DNA from: Novosphingobium sediminis
Lineage (GTDB): Bacteria; Pseudomonadota; Alphaproteobacteria; Sphingomonadales; Sphingomonadaceae
DNA length: 64,000 bases
Direction of reading: 5' to 3'
Assembly (NCBI RefSeq): GCF_007991615.1
Contig: NZ_BJYR01000013.1
Coordinates: 1 to 64,000, forward strand
A model generated the notes under the pieces. It saw only the letters and a program-made list of their open reading frames with translations, was not told the DNA's origin and searched no databases. A program made the translations under genes and the position numbers. Of the stretch, positions 6,635 through 15,936 are shown one piece after another (position 1 is the first letter of the stretch; each line of letters starts with the position of its first letter).

Positions 6635-9574
6635 TCAGAACTTGACGCGAGCGCCAACCGCGAAGCGACGGCCCAGCGCGTCGTAGGACGACGGATAGGT
6701 GTTGCCGCTGTTGTACGAGGTCGAACCGATCGTGTTGCCGACGATCGGCGGCTTCGTGTTGAACAGGTTCTGCACCGTGAAGGTGAGGGTGAACTGTTCG
6801 ATGTTGAAGCGCGTCGTCACGTCGAGGTAGTCGAACGCGTCGATCTTGTTGAAGTCGACCGTTTGACCGCTGAGCGCACCGCTGTCTGCAGGGATGGTGC
6901 CCTTGAAGGCGTTGCCGTCTTCGTAGCGAGCGCTCGACTGGTGACGCCACAGCAGCGACAGATCCATGCCCTTCAGGCTGAAGGTGTTCTGGACCGACCA
7001 GGTGTGACGCGGCTGGATCGAGCCGGTGAACGAGCAGTTCACCGAGTAGAGACCAACGCATTCACGATCGATGCTGGTGGCGGTAGCCTTGAACTTCGAG
7101 TGGAAGGTCACGTTCGCCACGGCATTGAGCGTCCACTTCACCGCGCCGATCGGACGCTGGTAGTTGAGGATCACGTCGATACCGTCGGTGAACAGCTTAC
7201 CCTGGTTGGTAAGACCACCGAACAGGCCCTTGGTCGTCGCCGGGCTGCCGTCCAGACCACCGGTCGCCGGACCGCGGCGAATGATGGTGCAAGCCGTATC
7301 CGTGGCGCTGGCCGCGGTGACGTTGCCGAAGCAGGCGTCGATAAGGTCGCCCGGCAGCGGCGTACCGATCTGATTGGTGACCTTGATGTTGTAGTAATCG
7401 ACCGACACCGAGAAGCCCGGCAGGAACGGCAGGTTCTGAACCACAGCGCCGAGCGTGTAGGTCGTCGCCTTTTCCGGCTTCAGGTTGATGTTGCCGCCCG
7501 AGGTGATGTTGGCCTGAGCCGCAGTCGGGTTGAGGATCTGACCGATCGAGTTCGCCGGAGCACCCTGCGCAAGGCAGATTGCACGGAGGTTCGCGTTGGT
7601 CAGCGGAGCCGCGCCGGCGCAGGGGTCTGCAGCCAGGTTGGTCAGACCGACGGTGTTCGGCGTGAACAGTTCGGCGATGTTCGGTGCACGAACAGCGCGC
7701 GAGTAGTTGCCGCGGAACTTGACCTGCTCGGTCGGTTCCCAGCTGCCGCCGAACTTGTAGGTCCAGGCTTCAGTCTTCGGTCCGCCGCGGACGCTGTACT
7801 TCGAGTAGCGCACGCCGCCTTCGGCGGTCAGGCTCTTGAAGAACGGCTTGTCGGAGACCAGCGGCGCCACGAGTTCGCCGTAGCTTTCCCACACGCTGTA
7901 GGCACCGTCGATGTCGGGAGCAGCACCGCCCGCACCGCCGAGTTCGCCCGGGGTCTTCGACAGGGTGTCGGAGATCTGGGCTGCACGGTAACGGCGGTAT
8001 TCAGCACCAGCCGCGAAGCCGACCGGCTCGCTCGCGGTCGGAACGGTGAAGCCGAAGTCACCCGAGAGCAGACCGCGAACCTGGAACAGCGAGGTGTTGT
8101 TCGACGAGGTCGAGGGCGACAGGGTGTAAGCAGCCTGTTCCGGCGTGATCGAACCGGCACCACCGAAGAGGTTGATCGGAACGCAGCCGTCGTTGCCGCT
8201 GAGGCACGAGTTCTTGTTGGTGGCCAGCAGGGCATCCTGCACGCGCGACTTGAGCACGTAGCCGGTGATGGTCTGCAGGCGGTCGCTCTCGCCGTAGCTG
8301 GCGCGAACGTCCCAGTTCACCGTCTTCGTCAGCGCGCCGCGGAAGCCGAGCGAGTAGTCGAACACGTTGGTGGTGTACTGCGAGTTGCGGGTACCGGTTT
8401 CAACGAAACGACGACGCACCACGGTGTTGAAGGTGCGGTAGTTCGGATCCGTCGGATCGGTCGCGGCGCGGGCAGCAACGCACTCTGCATCGGTCAGGCC
8501 GTTCGCGGCGCAGAACTGACCGGCGGCGCCGGCAGGCAGGTACGGGTTGCTGAAGGGGATCTTCATGCTTTCAGCGAAGAGACCCGACGGCGCGATGATC
8601 GTCTTGACGGTGTTCTTCGAGAACAGGCCGCGCGTGTAGACTTCAACAGCGTCCGAGAGCTGGTAGTTCGCCTGGGCGAAGATATTGAAGCGCTGGAACG
8701 GCGTCTGGAAGATGTTGTAGGGGTTGAAGTTGAACGGCGTGAAGCCCGGCTTCAGCAGGCCGGTCGAGGGATCGATCACGCGGTTGGCGCCGTTGATCGA
8801 GAAGCGCGCCGGAACCGCAGTACCCGAACCACCAGCAGTGCCCGAGAAGCTGTCGAGCTGGATGTTCGAGAAGTCGCGTGCGCCCTGATAGACGGGGTTC
8901 GACTTCTGGTAGCCGATGCTCAGCACGGCATTGCCGCGGCCGTCATCGAAGTTGACGCCGGTGGTGACGTCGCCGCGGAAGTAGTTGCCGTCACCCTGCT
9001 GGGTGATCTGGTCGGACACGGCGATATCGACGCCCGCGAAGTCCTTCTTGGTGACGAAGTTCACAACGCCGGTGATCGCGTCCGCGCCGTAGGTGGTCAC
9101 GGCCGCACCGGTGAGGGCGTCGACACGGCTGATCAGCGCGAGCGGGATGTTGTTGAGGTCGACGCGGCCCTGAAGGTCGGCCGGGACGATGCGCTGGCCG
9201 TCGAGCAGCACGATGTTGCGGTTCGAACCGAGGCCGCGAAGGTCGACGTAGTTCGAGCCGGTCGCGCCGTTGTTCACCGCCGAACCGATGTTCGGAACGA
9301 TGCCGGGAACCTGACGAAGAACTTCTTCAGCGGTGTTCGACTGCTTGAGGGCGATCTGGTCGGCCGTGGTCACGTTGACCGGAGTGGCCTGAATGAGGTT
9401 CGGGTTGCGGATAAGGCTGCCGGTCACGACGATCGCGGTAGGCTCGTTGGTCTCGGTAGCAGAGTCAGCCTGCGGGGCGGCTTCCTGCGCGAACGCAGGC
9501 GCAGAGATGAGCGCGAGCGCGAGGGCAAAAGGCGCAGCACCCGCCTTCAGGGCGGCGTTGTTGTTGGTCTTCAC
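6635..9574 (-). CDS. TonB-dependent outer-membrane receptor
   Basis: 979 residues from a GTG start preceded by GAAGGGA at good spacing. A signal peptide (about 1-29, ending APAFA) is followed by a TonB-box-like TAIVVTGSLI. The plug domain includes PVNVTTADQI, VDLRGLGSNRNIVLLDG and GADAITGVVNFVTKKD. A long beta-barrel ends in phenylalanine (ARVKF), as expected for outer-membrane insertion. It imports an unknown ligand (siderophore, peptide or glycan) using TonB energy. The Cys pairs in the barrel loops are typical of large sphingomonad receptors. Its neighbours encode a hydroxylase and two sulfotransferase-like proteins, which may modify the ligand, the receptor or a partner. Two upstream ATG-initiated readings lack receptor-like sequence. 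Confidence 0.95.
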   Translation of the reverse strand: MKTNNNAALKAGAAPFALALALISAPAFAQEAAPQADSATETNEPTAIVVTGSLIRNPNLIQATPVNVTTADQIALKQSNTAEEVLRQVPGIVPNIGSAVNNGATGSNYVDLRGLGSNRNIVLLDGQRIVPADLQGRVDLNNIPLALISRVDALTGAAVTTYGADAITGVVNFVTKKDFAGVDIAVSDQITQQGDGNYFRGDVTTGVNFDDGRGNAVLSIGYQKSNPVYQGARDFSNIQLDSFSGTAGGSGTAVPARFSINGANRVIDPSTGLLKPGFTPFNFNPYNIFQTPFQRFNIFAQANYQLSDAVEVYTRGLFSKNTVKTIIAPSGLFAESMKIPFSNPYLPAGAAGQFCAANGLTDAECVAARAATDPTDPNYRTFNTVVRRRFVETGTRNSQYTTNVFDYSLGFRGALTKTVNWDVRASYGESDRLQTITGYVLKSRVQDALLATNKNSCLSGNDGCVPINLFGGAGSITPEQAAYTLSPSTSSNNTSLFQVRGLLSGDFGFTVPTASEPVGFAAGAEYRRYRAAQISDTLSKTPGELGGAGGAAPDIDGAYSVWESYGELVAPLVSDKPFFKSLTAEGGVRYSKYSVRGGPKTEAWTYKFGGSWEPTEQVKFRGNYSRAVRAPNIAELFTPNTVGLTNLAADPCAGAAPLTNANLRAICLAQGAPANSIGQILNPTAAQANITSGGNINLKPEKATTYTLGAVVQNLPFLPGFSVSVDYYNIKVTNQIGTPLPGDLIDACFGNVTAASATDTACTIIRRGPATGGLDGSPATTKGLFGGLTNQGKLFTDGIDVILNYQRPIGAVKWTLNAVANVTFHSKFKATATSIDRECVGLYSVNCSFTGSIQPRHTWSVQNTFSLKGMDLSLLWRHQSSARYEDGNAFKGTIPADSGALSGQTVDFNKIDAFDYLDVTTRFNIEQFTLTFTVQNLFNTKPPIVGNTIGSTSYNSGNTYPSSYDALGRRFAVGARVKF

Positions 9575-9930
9575 GTGTCCAGTCCCTTCAATAGGCGGCC
9601 TCGATCCCCAAGGCCGCCGGAAGAAGTCCCTCGATCGAAAATGCCTCACCCCCGGTCTTCGCCGGGCCCGACAGATGGCATACGATCTTTGTGGGACGGT
9701 GGGGCTTACTGGTAGATTTAACCCACTTCTTGGAAGGATGTTCTGCAACCAAACCGCAAAACGTCCCTGCCATGTGGCGTGTTTGCAACACACTGTAAGC
9801 GTGGCGCAACGTACGGGTTACCGGACTGCAACGATCCTTGCGCTCGGAAATTACCTCCGGATCGGTTTGTTGATAATATTTTGCGCTCGCCCCGCGTTTT
9901 CAGGAAAGAAATGTGCGTCGGCCTGCAGAT
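9575..9930. promoter_or_regulatory. Receptor upstream region (356 bases without a gene)
   Basis: This stretch holds the 5' leader and promoter of the leftward TonB receptor gene. I see the ribosome binding site beside the GTG, a small repeat GTGTTTGCAACACAC around 9780-9794, and an AT-rich patch (GATAATATTTTG) near 9873-9884. No confident -35/-10 pair, Fur box or riboswitch core could be assigned. Confidence 0.4.
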
Positions 9931-10848
9931 TCAGCGTGATGGTGCAGCAAACAACCGGGGATCAAGCCGCCGGCCCCGCCAAGTGAGAGCCCAATGAAGA
10001 TGCGGGCCCGTCGCGCGGCCAGTCATCCCGACATGCCCAATCAGCTGGCCCTGAACCACCGTGTCACCCACATGCACCACCAGATCGGAGCAATGGAGGA
10101 ACGCCGATGTCAGCCCCATGCCGTGATCGAGGATCAACAGGTGGCCCTCGAGCGTGAAGGGTACATCGCTTGCCGCGAGCGTCACCACACCATCCGCAGG
10201 CGCGCGGATTTCGGCACCTTGCGGCGCGGCGAGGTCGATCCCGGCGTGATAGGCGCCGGGTTCGCCGCGATAGATTCGCTGCGAGCCGAACTCTCCGGAA
10301 ATACGCCCCGGCGCTGGCCAGGTCATCGTCTGCCGCCAGCCGTCCGCCTTGCTGCCGCTGGCGCGCGCCGCACCGATTCGGGCCAGCTCCGCCTCGCGCC
10401 GCGCCTTGAACTCGGCATCGGGCAGCTTGCCCGGGCGCTTGGCCACATTTATCGATTCGATGCGCCAGCTGCGGGGGGCCACGGCAAGCTCGGTCGAGAG
10501 CGAGAAGCCACTGGCAGCCGTGACCGCAAGAGCAAGGCTCGGCGGAGCATCGCGATCGAACGCGGCGAAGAAGCTGCCATCAGCTGCAAGCGGCAGGAGA
10601 GTTCCACCCAGCGTCACGCTGCGCGTACCAGCCGGCGCAGTACCGCGAATCCAGCCGCCTTGCGTCAGCTTGCCGCGATACTGAAGGCCGCCGACAGTGA
10701 CGGCTGCAGGTTCGGCAGCAGATTGCGGGTTCGCAGGCGCACCCGATGGGCTAGGTCCCGGGCCCGCGCCACAAGCGCCAAGCAGCGCCAATACGGAAAA
10801 TGCGCCGCGCCAGACCGCGCCGGCAAGCGGCACGCGCCGCGCTGTCAT
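9931..10848 (-). CDS. M23-family peptidoglycan metallopeptidase lipoprotein
   Basis: 305 residues. The lipobox LLGAC places the lipidated cysteine at residue 26, so it is probably anchored to a membrane facing the periplasm. The C-terminal LytM/M23 domain has the zinc ligands H201 and D205 (YHAGIDLAAP) and the HLH motif (H283/H285 in GPHLHW), so it should be catalytically competent. It would cleave peptidoglycan cross-bridge peptides. Its start overlaps the stop of the DUF2093 gene, so the two are coupled. Confidence 0.9.
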   Translation of the reverse strand: MTARRVPLAGAVWRGAFSVLALLGACGAGPGPSPSGAPANPQSAAEPAAVTVGGLQYRGKLTQGGWIRGTAPAGTRSVTLGGTLLPLAADGSFFAAFDRDAPPSLALAVTAASGFSLSTELAVAPRSWRIESINVAKRPGKLPDAEFKARREAELARIGAARASGSKADGWRQTMTWPAPGRISGEFGSQRIYRGEPGAYHAGIDLAAPQGAEIRAPADGVVTLAASDVPFTLEGHLLILDHGMGLTSAFLHCSDLVVHVGDTVVQGQLIGHVGMTGRATGPHLHWALTWRGRRLDPRLFAAPSR

Positions 10849-11048
10849 TCCTCGCCGAGCAGACGGCGCGTCGCAATATCGGCGCTGGCGTAGGCTTCCT
10901 GCTTCTCGACGCTCCAGTAGCGCAGCATGTCGAGGCCGATCCGTGCGCCGCTTACGGCGCAGAGCACGTGATCACCCGCGCTGAGCTGGCGAAAGTGGCT
11001 GGGGAGGTAGTGCAGGCGCGCAAGGCGGTTGGCAGAATTCATCAGCAT
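10845..11048 (-). CDS. DUF2093 family small protein
   Basis: 67 residues matching DUF2093, a short alphaproteobacterial family. Visible hallmarks are LHYLPSHFRQLSAGDHVLCAV and ARIGLDMLRYWSVEKQEAY. There is no signal peptide. It sits between xseA (26 bases upstream) and the M23 peptidase (4-base overlap), probably in one operon. Function is unknown. Confidence 0.85.
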   Translation of the reverse strand: MLMNSANRLARLHYLPSHFRQLSAGDHVLCAVSGARIGLDMLRYWSVEKQEAYASADIATRRLLGEE

Positions 11049-11074
11049 GGATGCAATCTAGCCACTCAAGACGC

Positions 11075-12547
11075 TCAAAGCAATTTAGGCTGCGCATCAC
11101 CCGGCGCAGGTGGGCGTGGTTTCGGCGCGGCACGGACCGGAGCTGCAGCAGGCGCGGCCCCGGGGACCACTTCGAGCACGCCATCGGCGAACTTGAGTTG
11201 GAGCAGCGCCTGCGCAGCCGCCGCATCGCGCGAGCGGACCAGCGAGCCGTCCGCCGCCTTCACCAGCACATAGCCTCGCGTCAGCGGCGCCTCAGGATCG
11301 AGCGAACGGCGCAGCCGGTCTAGCGCCCCGACCTGCGTGCGCGCCGCTTCGATTCGCTGAAGCACCACCGCCGGCCGCAGACGTTGCGCCGCCAGCGCAC
11401 CGCGCGCCTGCTGAAGTCTGGCCGCAAGCGCGGCAGGGCGCAGCCCTGCGGAGCGCTGCGCCAGCAAAGTCGCGGCAAGTCCGGTACGGTGTACAAGCGC
11501 TCGCCGCAGCCGGTCGCCCAGATCATCCAGCCGCTGCGCTTGCCCCTCGAGCAAGGCTTGCGGTGCGGGCAAACGCCGCGCGCGTTGCTCCAGTCGTTCG
11601 CGCGAGTGGCTGAGCAGCCGAACGGCCGCCCGCTGCTGGCGTGCCTGAAGATCCGCCAAGCCAGCGAGCAGCTCGCCGCGCACCGGCACGGCCATCTCGG
11701 CCGCTGCGGTCGGTGTTGGCGCGCGCACGTCTGCGGCGAAGTCGACAAGCGTCGTGTCGGTCTCGTGCCCTACCGCGCTGATCGTCGGGATGGTCGAGGC
11801 AGCGATCGCGCGCACGACGTCCTCGTCGTTGAAGCACCACAAGTCCTCGATCGAACCGCCCCCGCGCGCGACGATCATGAGGTCAGGCCGAGGGACGGGG
11901 CCGCCGGGCTCCAGCGCGGAAAAGCCGCGCACGGCCGCCGCGATCTGCGCCGCCGCGCCTTGCCCCTGCACAAGCACCGGCCAGACCACGACATGAGTCG
12001 GAAACCGGTCGCGCAGACGATGGAGAATATCGCGGATCACCGCACCCGTCGGCGACGTCACGACGCCGATCACGCGCGGCAGATAGGGCAGGGGGCGCTT
12101 GCGCGAGGGTGCGAACAGACCCTCCGCTTCAAGCCGGGCCTTGGTCTTGGCGAGAAGCGCGAGGAGCGCGCCTTCGCCGGCGATCTCCATCCGCTCGATC
12201 ACGATCTGGTAGTTCGACCGGCCGGGATATGTCGTCAGCTTGCCGGTCGCGATCACTTCGACGCCGTCCTCCGGCACGAAGCCCAGCCGCTGCGCGCCGC
12301 CGCGCCACATCACCCCGTCAAGCCGCGCACTCTCATCCTTGAGGCTGAGGTAGAGGTGCCCCGAAGCCGCCCGCTTCACCCCGGAAAGCTCGCCGCGCAC
12401 GCGCACGAAACCGAAGCGATCTTCCACTGTGCGCTTGAGGAGCTGCGAAATCTCGCTGATCGAAAGCGCCGGGGCGTTGTCGCCCGCGGTCTGGGCGGCT
12501 AACAGCCCCGCATTCTCATCATCTCGGTAAGGCGGCATCTCTGGCAT
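11075..12547 (-). CDS. xseA: Exodeoxyribonuclease VII large subunit
   Basis: 490 residues. An N-terminal OB-fold (about 25-125: [23 protein letters not shown]) leads into the catalytic core with [21 protein letters not shown] residues, [14 protein letters not shown] and VGHETD. A coiled-coil region of Arg/Gln/Ala-rich heptads follows, with a short tail (LTRGYVLV). With XseB it degrades single-stranded DNA to oligonucleotides in repair. The start at 12547 has AGGA five bases upstream. The alternative ATG at 12538 has no such site. This start codon shares the tetranucleotide CATG with the purD start on the opposite strand. Confidence 0.93.
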   Translation of the reverse strand: MPEMPPYRDDENAGLLAAQTAGDNAPALSISEISQLLKRTVEDRFGFVRVRGELSGVKRAASGHLYLSLKDESARLDGVMWRGGAQRLGFVPEDGVEVIATGKLTTYPGRSNYQIVIERMEIAGEGALLALLAKTKARLEAEGLFAPSRKRPLPYLPRVIGVVTSPTGAVIRDILHRLRDRFPTHVVVWPVLVQGQGAAAQIAAAVRGFSALEPGGPVPRPDLMIVARGGGSIEDLWCFNDEDVVRAIAASTIPTISAVGHETDTTLVDFAADVRAPTPTAAAEMAVPVRGELLAGLADLQARQQRAAVRLLSHSRERLEQRARRLPAPQALLEGQAQRLDDLGDRLRRALVHRTGLAATLLAQRSAGLRPAALAARLQQARGALAAQRLRPAVVLQRIEAARTQVGALDRLRRSLDPEAPLTRGYVLVKAADGSLVRSRDAAAAQALLQLKFADGVLEVVPGAAPAAAPVRAAPKPRPPAPGDAQPKLL

Positions 12548-13862
12548 GAATATCCTGTTGCTCGGCGCGGGCGGACGCGAACATGCGCTGGCGTGGAAGC
12601 TGGCGCAATCGCCGCGTTGCACCACGCTGTGGGCTTCGCCGGGGAACCCCGGCATTGCCGACGTGATCGCCGATCTCAATGCGCACCGTTCCGGCACGGC
12701 TTCGGGCGCCTGCACGGCAATCGATCTGGCAGATCACGCCGCAGTAGAGGCATTCTGCATGGCGCAGGACATCGGTCTCGTCGTGGTCGGCCCTGAGGCG
12801 CCGCTTGTTGATGGCCTCGCCGATTCGCTGCGCGCTGCCGGGATCGCGGTGTTCGGGCCCGGCAAGGCTGCCGCGCAGCTTGAAGGCTCCAAGGGCTTCA
12901 CCAAGGACATGTGCACGCGTGCTGGCATCCCCACCGCTGGCTACGTCCGTGCAAAGAGCGCTGCCGAAGCCCATACCGCGCTTGCCGGATTTTCCCTCCC
13001 GGTGGTCATCAAGGCCGATGGCCTCGCCGCCGGCAAGGGCGTCGTCATCCCCCAGACCGCCGAGGAAGCTGCCGCCACGGTAGACGACATGTTTGGCGGC
13101 GCGTTCGGCGGGGCTGGCGCCGAAGTGGTGATCGAGGAGTTCCTCGAAGGCGAGGAAGTCAGCCTGTTCGCTCTGACCGACGGCAGTGCGATCGCTCTGT
13201 TCGGATCGGCGCAGGACCATAAGCGGGTGGGGGAGGGCGATACCGGCCCCAACACTGGCGGCATGGGCGCCTATAGCCCCGCTCCGGTGCTGACCGCCGA
13301 ACTCGAAGCACGTGCAATGGCCGAGATCATCGCGCCGACCGTGAAGGCCATGGCAGACGCGGGCATGCCCTATTCGGGCGTGCTGTTTGCCGGGCTGATG
13401 CTGACCGCGGACGGTCCCAAACTGATCGAATACAACTGCCGCTTCGGTGATCCCGAATGCCAGGTGCTGATGATGCGGCTGGACAGCGATCTGGTCGATT
13501 TGCTCGATGCCTGCGCGCGCGGCGAACTGGCGGAAGCTGCCGCTCCATCGCTGCGCCCCGAAAGCGCGATCACCGTCGTCATGGCAGCCAAGGGCTATCC
13601 CGGCACACCGGCGAGCGGCGGCATGATCGCCAACCTGGCTGCTGCAGAGGCGCGCGGCGCCAAGGTGTTCCACGCAGGTACGGCAGCACCGAGCGAGGGC
13701 GTTCTCGTCGCCAAGGGCGGGCGCGTGCTCAACGTCACAGCCGCCGGTGCAAACCTCAGGCAAGCGCGCGACCGTGCCTATGCCGCGCTGGCCGAAGTGC
13801 GCTTCGACGACGGCTTCTGGCGTAGCGATATCGGCTGGCGCGAACTGGCGCGCCAGCCCTGA
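12546..13862 (+). CDS. purD: Phosphoribosylamine--glycine ligase
   Basis: 438 residues, the normal family length. It joins 5-phosphoribosylamine to glycine with ATP in purine synthesis. The N-terminus [19 protein letters not shown] is diagnostic. ATP-grasp motifs follow: [15 protein letters not shown], a Glu-rich [28 protein letters not shown] and the C-terminal block GGRVLNVTA. It is divergent from xseA with overlapping start codons, so its promoter must lie inside xseA. Confidence 0.97.
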   Translation: MNILLLGAGGREHALAWKLAQSPRCTTLWASPGNPGIADVIADLNAHRSGTASGACTAIDLADHAAVEAFCMAQDIGLVVVGPEAPLVDGLADSLRAAGIAVFGPGKAAAQLEGSKGFTKDMCTRAGIPTAGYVRAKSAAEAHTALAGFSLPVVIKADGLAAGKGVVIPQTAEEAAATVDDMFGGAFGGAGAEVVIEEFLEGEEVSLFALTDGSAIALFGSAQDHKRVGEGDTGPNTGGMGAYSPAPVLTAELEARAMAEIIAPTVKAMADAGMPYSGVLFAGLMLTADGPKLIEYNCRFGDPECQVLMMRLDSDLVDLLDACARGELAEAAAPSLRPESAITVVMAAKGYPGTPASGGMIANLAAAEARGAKVFHAGTAAPSEGVLVAKGGRVLNVTAAGANLRQARDRAYAALAEVRFDDGFWRSDIGWRELARQP

Positions 13863-13865
13863 TCG

Positions 13866-14867
13866 TCAGCCCAGCCGCTCTGCCACCAGCGCAGCGAGGT
13901 CTGCCTCGGGCCGCGCGCCATAGTGCGAGATGACTTCAGCCGCGCAGATCGCGCCGAGCTTGAGGCACTCCGCAAGGCTCTTGCCGCGCACATGGCCGAA
14001 CAGGAACCCGGCGGCGAAGAGGTCGCCAGCACCGGTCGTGTCGATCACGCGCTCGACCGGCTCAGCCGGGACAGAGACGTGTTCCCCATGCGCGACAGCA
14101 TGCGCGCCGTTTTCGCTGCGTGTCACCACCAGCACCGGCACCTTGGGTGCCAACTGCGCGATCCCGGCGTGGAAATCATCCTCGCCGGTCAGCGCCGCGA
14201 GTTCGTGCTCGTTGGCAAAGAGGATATCGACCTCGCCCGCCGCAATCAGCGCGCGGAAATCATCGCCGTGGCGCGCGATCACGAAGCCGTCTGACAGCGT
14301 GAAAGCCACCTGCCGGCCCGCCGCACGCGCAGCGCCGATGGCGCGGCGCATGGCCTGCCGGGGCTCTTCCGGATCCCACAGATAGCCTTCGAGGTAGAGC
14401 ACCGACGAATCGGCAATTACGTTTTCATCGAGCGCCGAAGCGGGGAGGAACTGCGAAGCGCCGAGGTAGGTGTTCATGGTGCGCTGACCATCGGGCGTCA
14501 CGAAGATAAGGCACCGGGCGGTTGCCGGATCATCCCCGCGTGCCTGCGTATCGAAGGCAATGCCGCCCGCGCGGATGTCATGCGCGAAAACTTCGCCCAA
14601 CTGATCGTCAGCGACCTGCCCGATGAACGCGCACTTCGCGCCCAGCGCCGCAAGGCCCGCCAGCGTATTCGCAGCCGAGCCGCCCGAAATCTCGCGCGCG
14701 GGGCCCATCGCCTCGTAGAGTTCATGCGCGCGGGCCGTGTCGATCAGCGTCATGCCGCCCTTGGCGAGGCCGAGTTTCGCGATATCATCTTCCGCTGCCG
14801 GAGCCATGACGTCGACGATCGCATTTCCGATCGCAATCACATCGAAACGGGCGGGGGCAGGGCTCAT
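13866..14867 (-). CDS. PfkB-family carbohydrate kinase, adenosine kinase-like
   Basis: 333 residues. The PfkB fold is shown by VIAIGNAIVDVMA at the N-terminus, the substrate motif GGSAANTLAGLAALG, and the catalytic anion-hole motif DTTGAGDLFAAGFLFG near 283-298. It resembles the adenosine kinase/ribokinase subgroup found throughout alphaproteobacteria. It would phosphorylate a nucleoside or sugar with ATP. Substrate choice cannot be read from sequence, although purD next door fits purine salvage. It converges on purD with a 3-base gap. Confidence 0.85.
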   Translation of the reverse strand: MSPAPARFDVIAIGNAIVDVMAPAAEDDIAKLGLAKGGMTLIDTARAHELYEAMGPAREISGGSAANTLAGLAALGAKCAFIGQVADDQLGEVFAHDIRAGGIAFDTQARGDDPATARCLIFVTPDGQRTMNTYLGASQFLPASALDENVIADSSVLYLEGYLWDPEEPRQAMRRAIGAARAAGRQVAFTLSDGFVIARHGDDFRALIAAGEVDILFANEHELAALTGEDDFHAGIAQLAPKVPVLVVTRSENGAHAVAHGEHVSVPAEPVERVIDTTGAGDLFAAGFLFGHVRGKSLAECLKLGAICAAEVISHYGARPEADLAALVAERLG

Positions 14868-14990
14868 TCAAATACTCCGTGCAGGGCGCTAGCGCGGGCC
14901 GTAGCGGGCGGGGCAGCGCGGTGCAACGACAGGCTGCACCGATTTGCCATGCGTTGACAGCACGCGGCGCAGCGGCGATTCACCATCGCC

Positions 14991-15416
14991 ATGAATGCTC
15001 GTCATCTGCTTGTTCTCCCCGTCTTGCTTGGTCTTTCCGCGTGCGGCGGCAGCACGGACGCCGTGCGCCCGCTGCCGCCACCTCCACCTCCGCCCAAGGC
15101 GATCCATCCGGCACCACCCGCCGCGATCCAGACGCAGCGCCCGCGGCCACACATCCAGGTCCTGCCGGGGCTTGAAGGCGTGATCGGCGCCGATGCCGAG
15201 GCGCTCACTCGCCAGTTCGGCACGCCGCGTCTGGACGTACGCGAGGGCGACGCGCGCAAGCTGCAGTGGACCGGCACACCATGCGTACTCGATGCCTATC
15301 TCTATCCGCCCGATGCAGGCGGACGCCCGGTCGCGACATTTATCGACGCGCGGCGCGGCGATGGGCGCGATGTCGATCGGGCAGCCTGCGTTGCAGCGCT
15401 CAGGAAGCCTCGCTGA
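14991..15416 (+). CDS. Proline-rich lipoprotein of unknown function
   Basis: 141 residues. A signal peptide with lipobox LSAC (Cys about 18) is followed by a polyproline stretch of eight residues that probably spans part of the periplasm. A small C-terminal domain has two cysteines (TPCVLDAYLYPP and RAACVAAL). The C-terminal domain resembles small envelope proteins of sphingomonads. Its 3' end overlaps the convergent Rrf2-family gene by 17 bases. Confidence 0.7.
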   Translation: MNARHLLVLPVLLGLSACGGSTDAVRPLPPPPPPPKAIHPAPPAAIQTQRPRPHIQVLPGLEGVIGADAEALTRQFGTPRLDVREGDARKLQWTGTPCVLDAYLYPPDAGGRPVATFIDARRGDGRDVDRAACVAALRKPR

Positions 15417-15852
15417 CCGAGCAGGTTGGCGCCTGCGGCAGGGCTGTCCACGGGGCAAACGCGGCAACGCCCTGCCGTGAAACATCGGCCAGCGTGTAGC
15501 GATCGAGTACGGCGAGGAAGGCTTCCAGCGCCTCGGCCAGCACACCGCTCAGCCCGCAATCGGCGCGCAGCGCACAAGTGGCGCAATCGGCAAGGCGCAT
15601 GCCCTTTTCGAGCGTGCGCACCACTTCACCCACCGCAATCTGTTCTGCTGGCCGAGCCAGCGCGATCCCGCCGCTGCGCCCGCGGTGCGAGACGGCAAAT
15701 CCGGCCGCGACGAGCGCCTGCGCGACTTTGGCGACATGGTGATAGCTCAAACCCTGCTGCGCGGAGAACGCGGGCAAGCTGAGCGAGCCCTCCTCACGGG
15801 CAAGGACGATCAGCAGGCGCAGGCCGAAATCAGTGTGCTGGGTGAGTTGCAT
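15400..15852 (-). CDS. nsrR: Rrf2-family iron-sulfur repressor, NsrR-like
   Basis: 150 residues. An Rrf2 winged helix-turn-helix (about 1-70, MQLTQHTDFGLRLL, SYHHVAKVAQAL, GRSGGIALARP) is followed by three cysteines, C90, C93 and C99, in the CxxC-x5-C arrangement of NsrR, which holds an NO-sensitive [Fe-S] cluster. It probably represses the divergent hemoglobin gene and is released by nitric oxide. That target is inferred from adjacency and the palindromes between the genes. Distinguishing NsrR from IscR rests on the cysteine spacing and the hemoglobin neighbour. Confidence 0.85.
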   Translation of the reverse strand: MQLTQHTDFGLRLLIVLAREEGSLSLPAFSAQQGLSYHHVAKVAQALVAAGFAVSHRGRSGGIALARPAEQIAVGEVVRTLEKGMRLADCATCALRADCGLSGVLAEALEAFLAVLDRYTLADVSRQGVAAFAPWTALPQAPTCSVSEAS

Positions 15853-15898
15853 GGCGCGTTCCAGACTCCATTTTCCGCTTGCCTAAATCAAGCAAATT

Positions 15899-15920
15899 AA
15901 ATACCGGTATTTTCAATACC
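15899..15920. promoter_or_regulatory. Overlapping palindromes, probable NsrR operator
   Basis: AAATACCGGTATTT (15899-15912) is a perfect 14-bp palindrome. It overlaps a second inverted repeat, GGTATT-TTC-AATACC (15906-15920). Both lie in the 84-base gap between the NsrR-like gene and the hemoglobin gene, 17 bases before the hemoglobin ATG. Position and symmetry suit a repressor site; assignment to NsrR is inference. Confidence 0.6.
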
Positions 15921-15936
15921 TGATTGGAGAGACTCT

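Noticed and set aside
6863..9715. A 950-residue open reading antisense to the TonB receptor.
   Set aside because: It is a GC-driven shadow with repetitive Arg/Val/Gly composition and no domain. The receptor strand has a signal peptide, plug and barrel.
9575..9930. Possible cobalamin riboswitch before the TonB receptor, suggested by GAAGACC-like sequence.
   Set aside because: The conserved core elements and the GCCACTG-type motif are missing, so no riboswitch was called.
15879..15891. TTGCCTAAATCAA before the hemoglobin gene, like an FNR box.
   Set aside because: The left half differs from TTGAT and the spacing is one base short, so it was not called as an FNR site.
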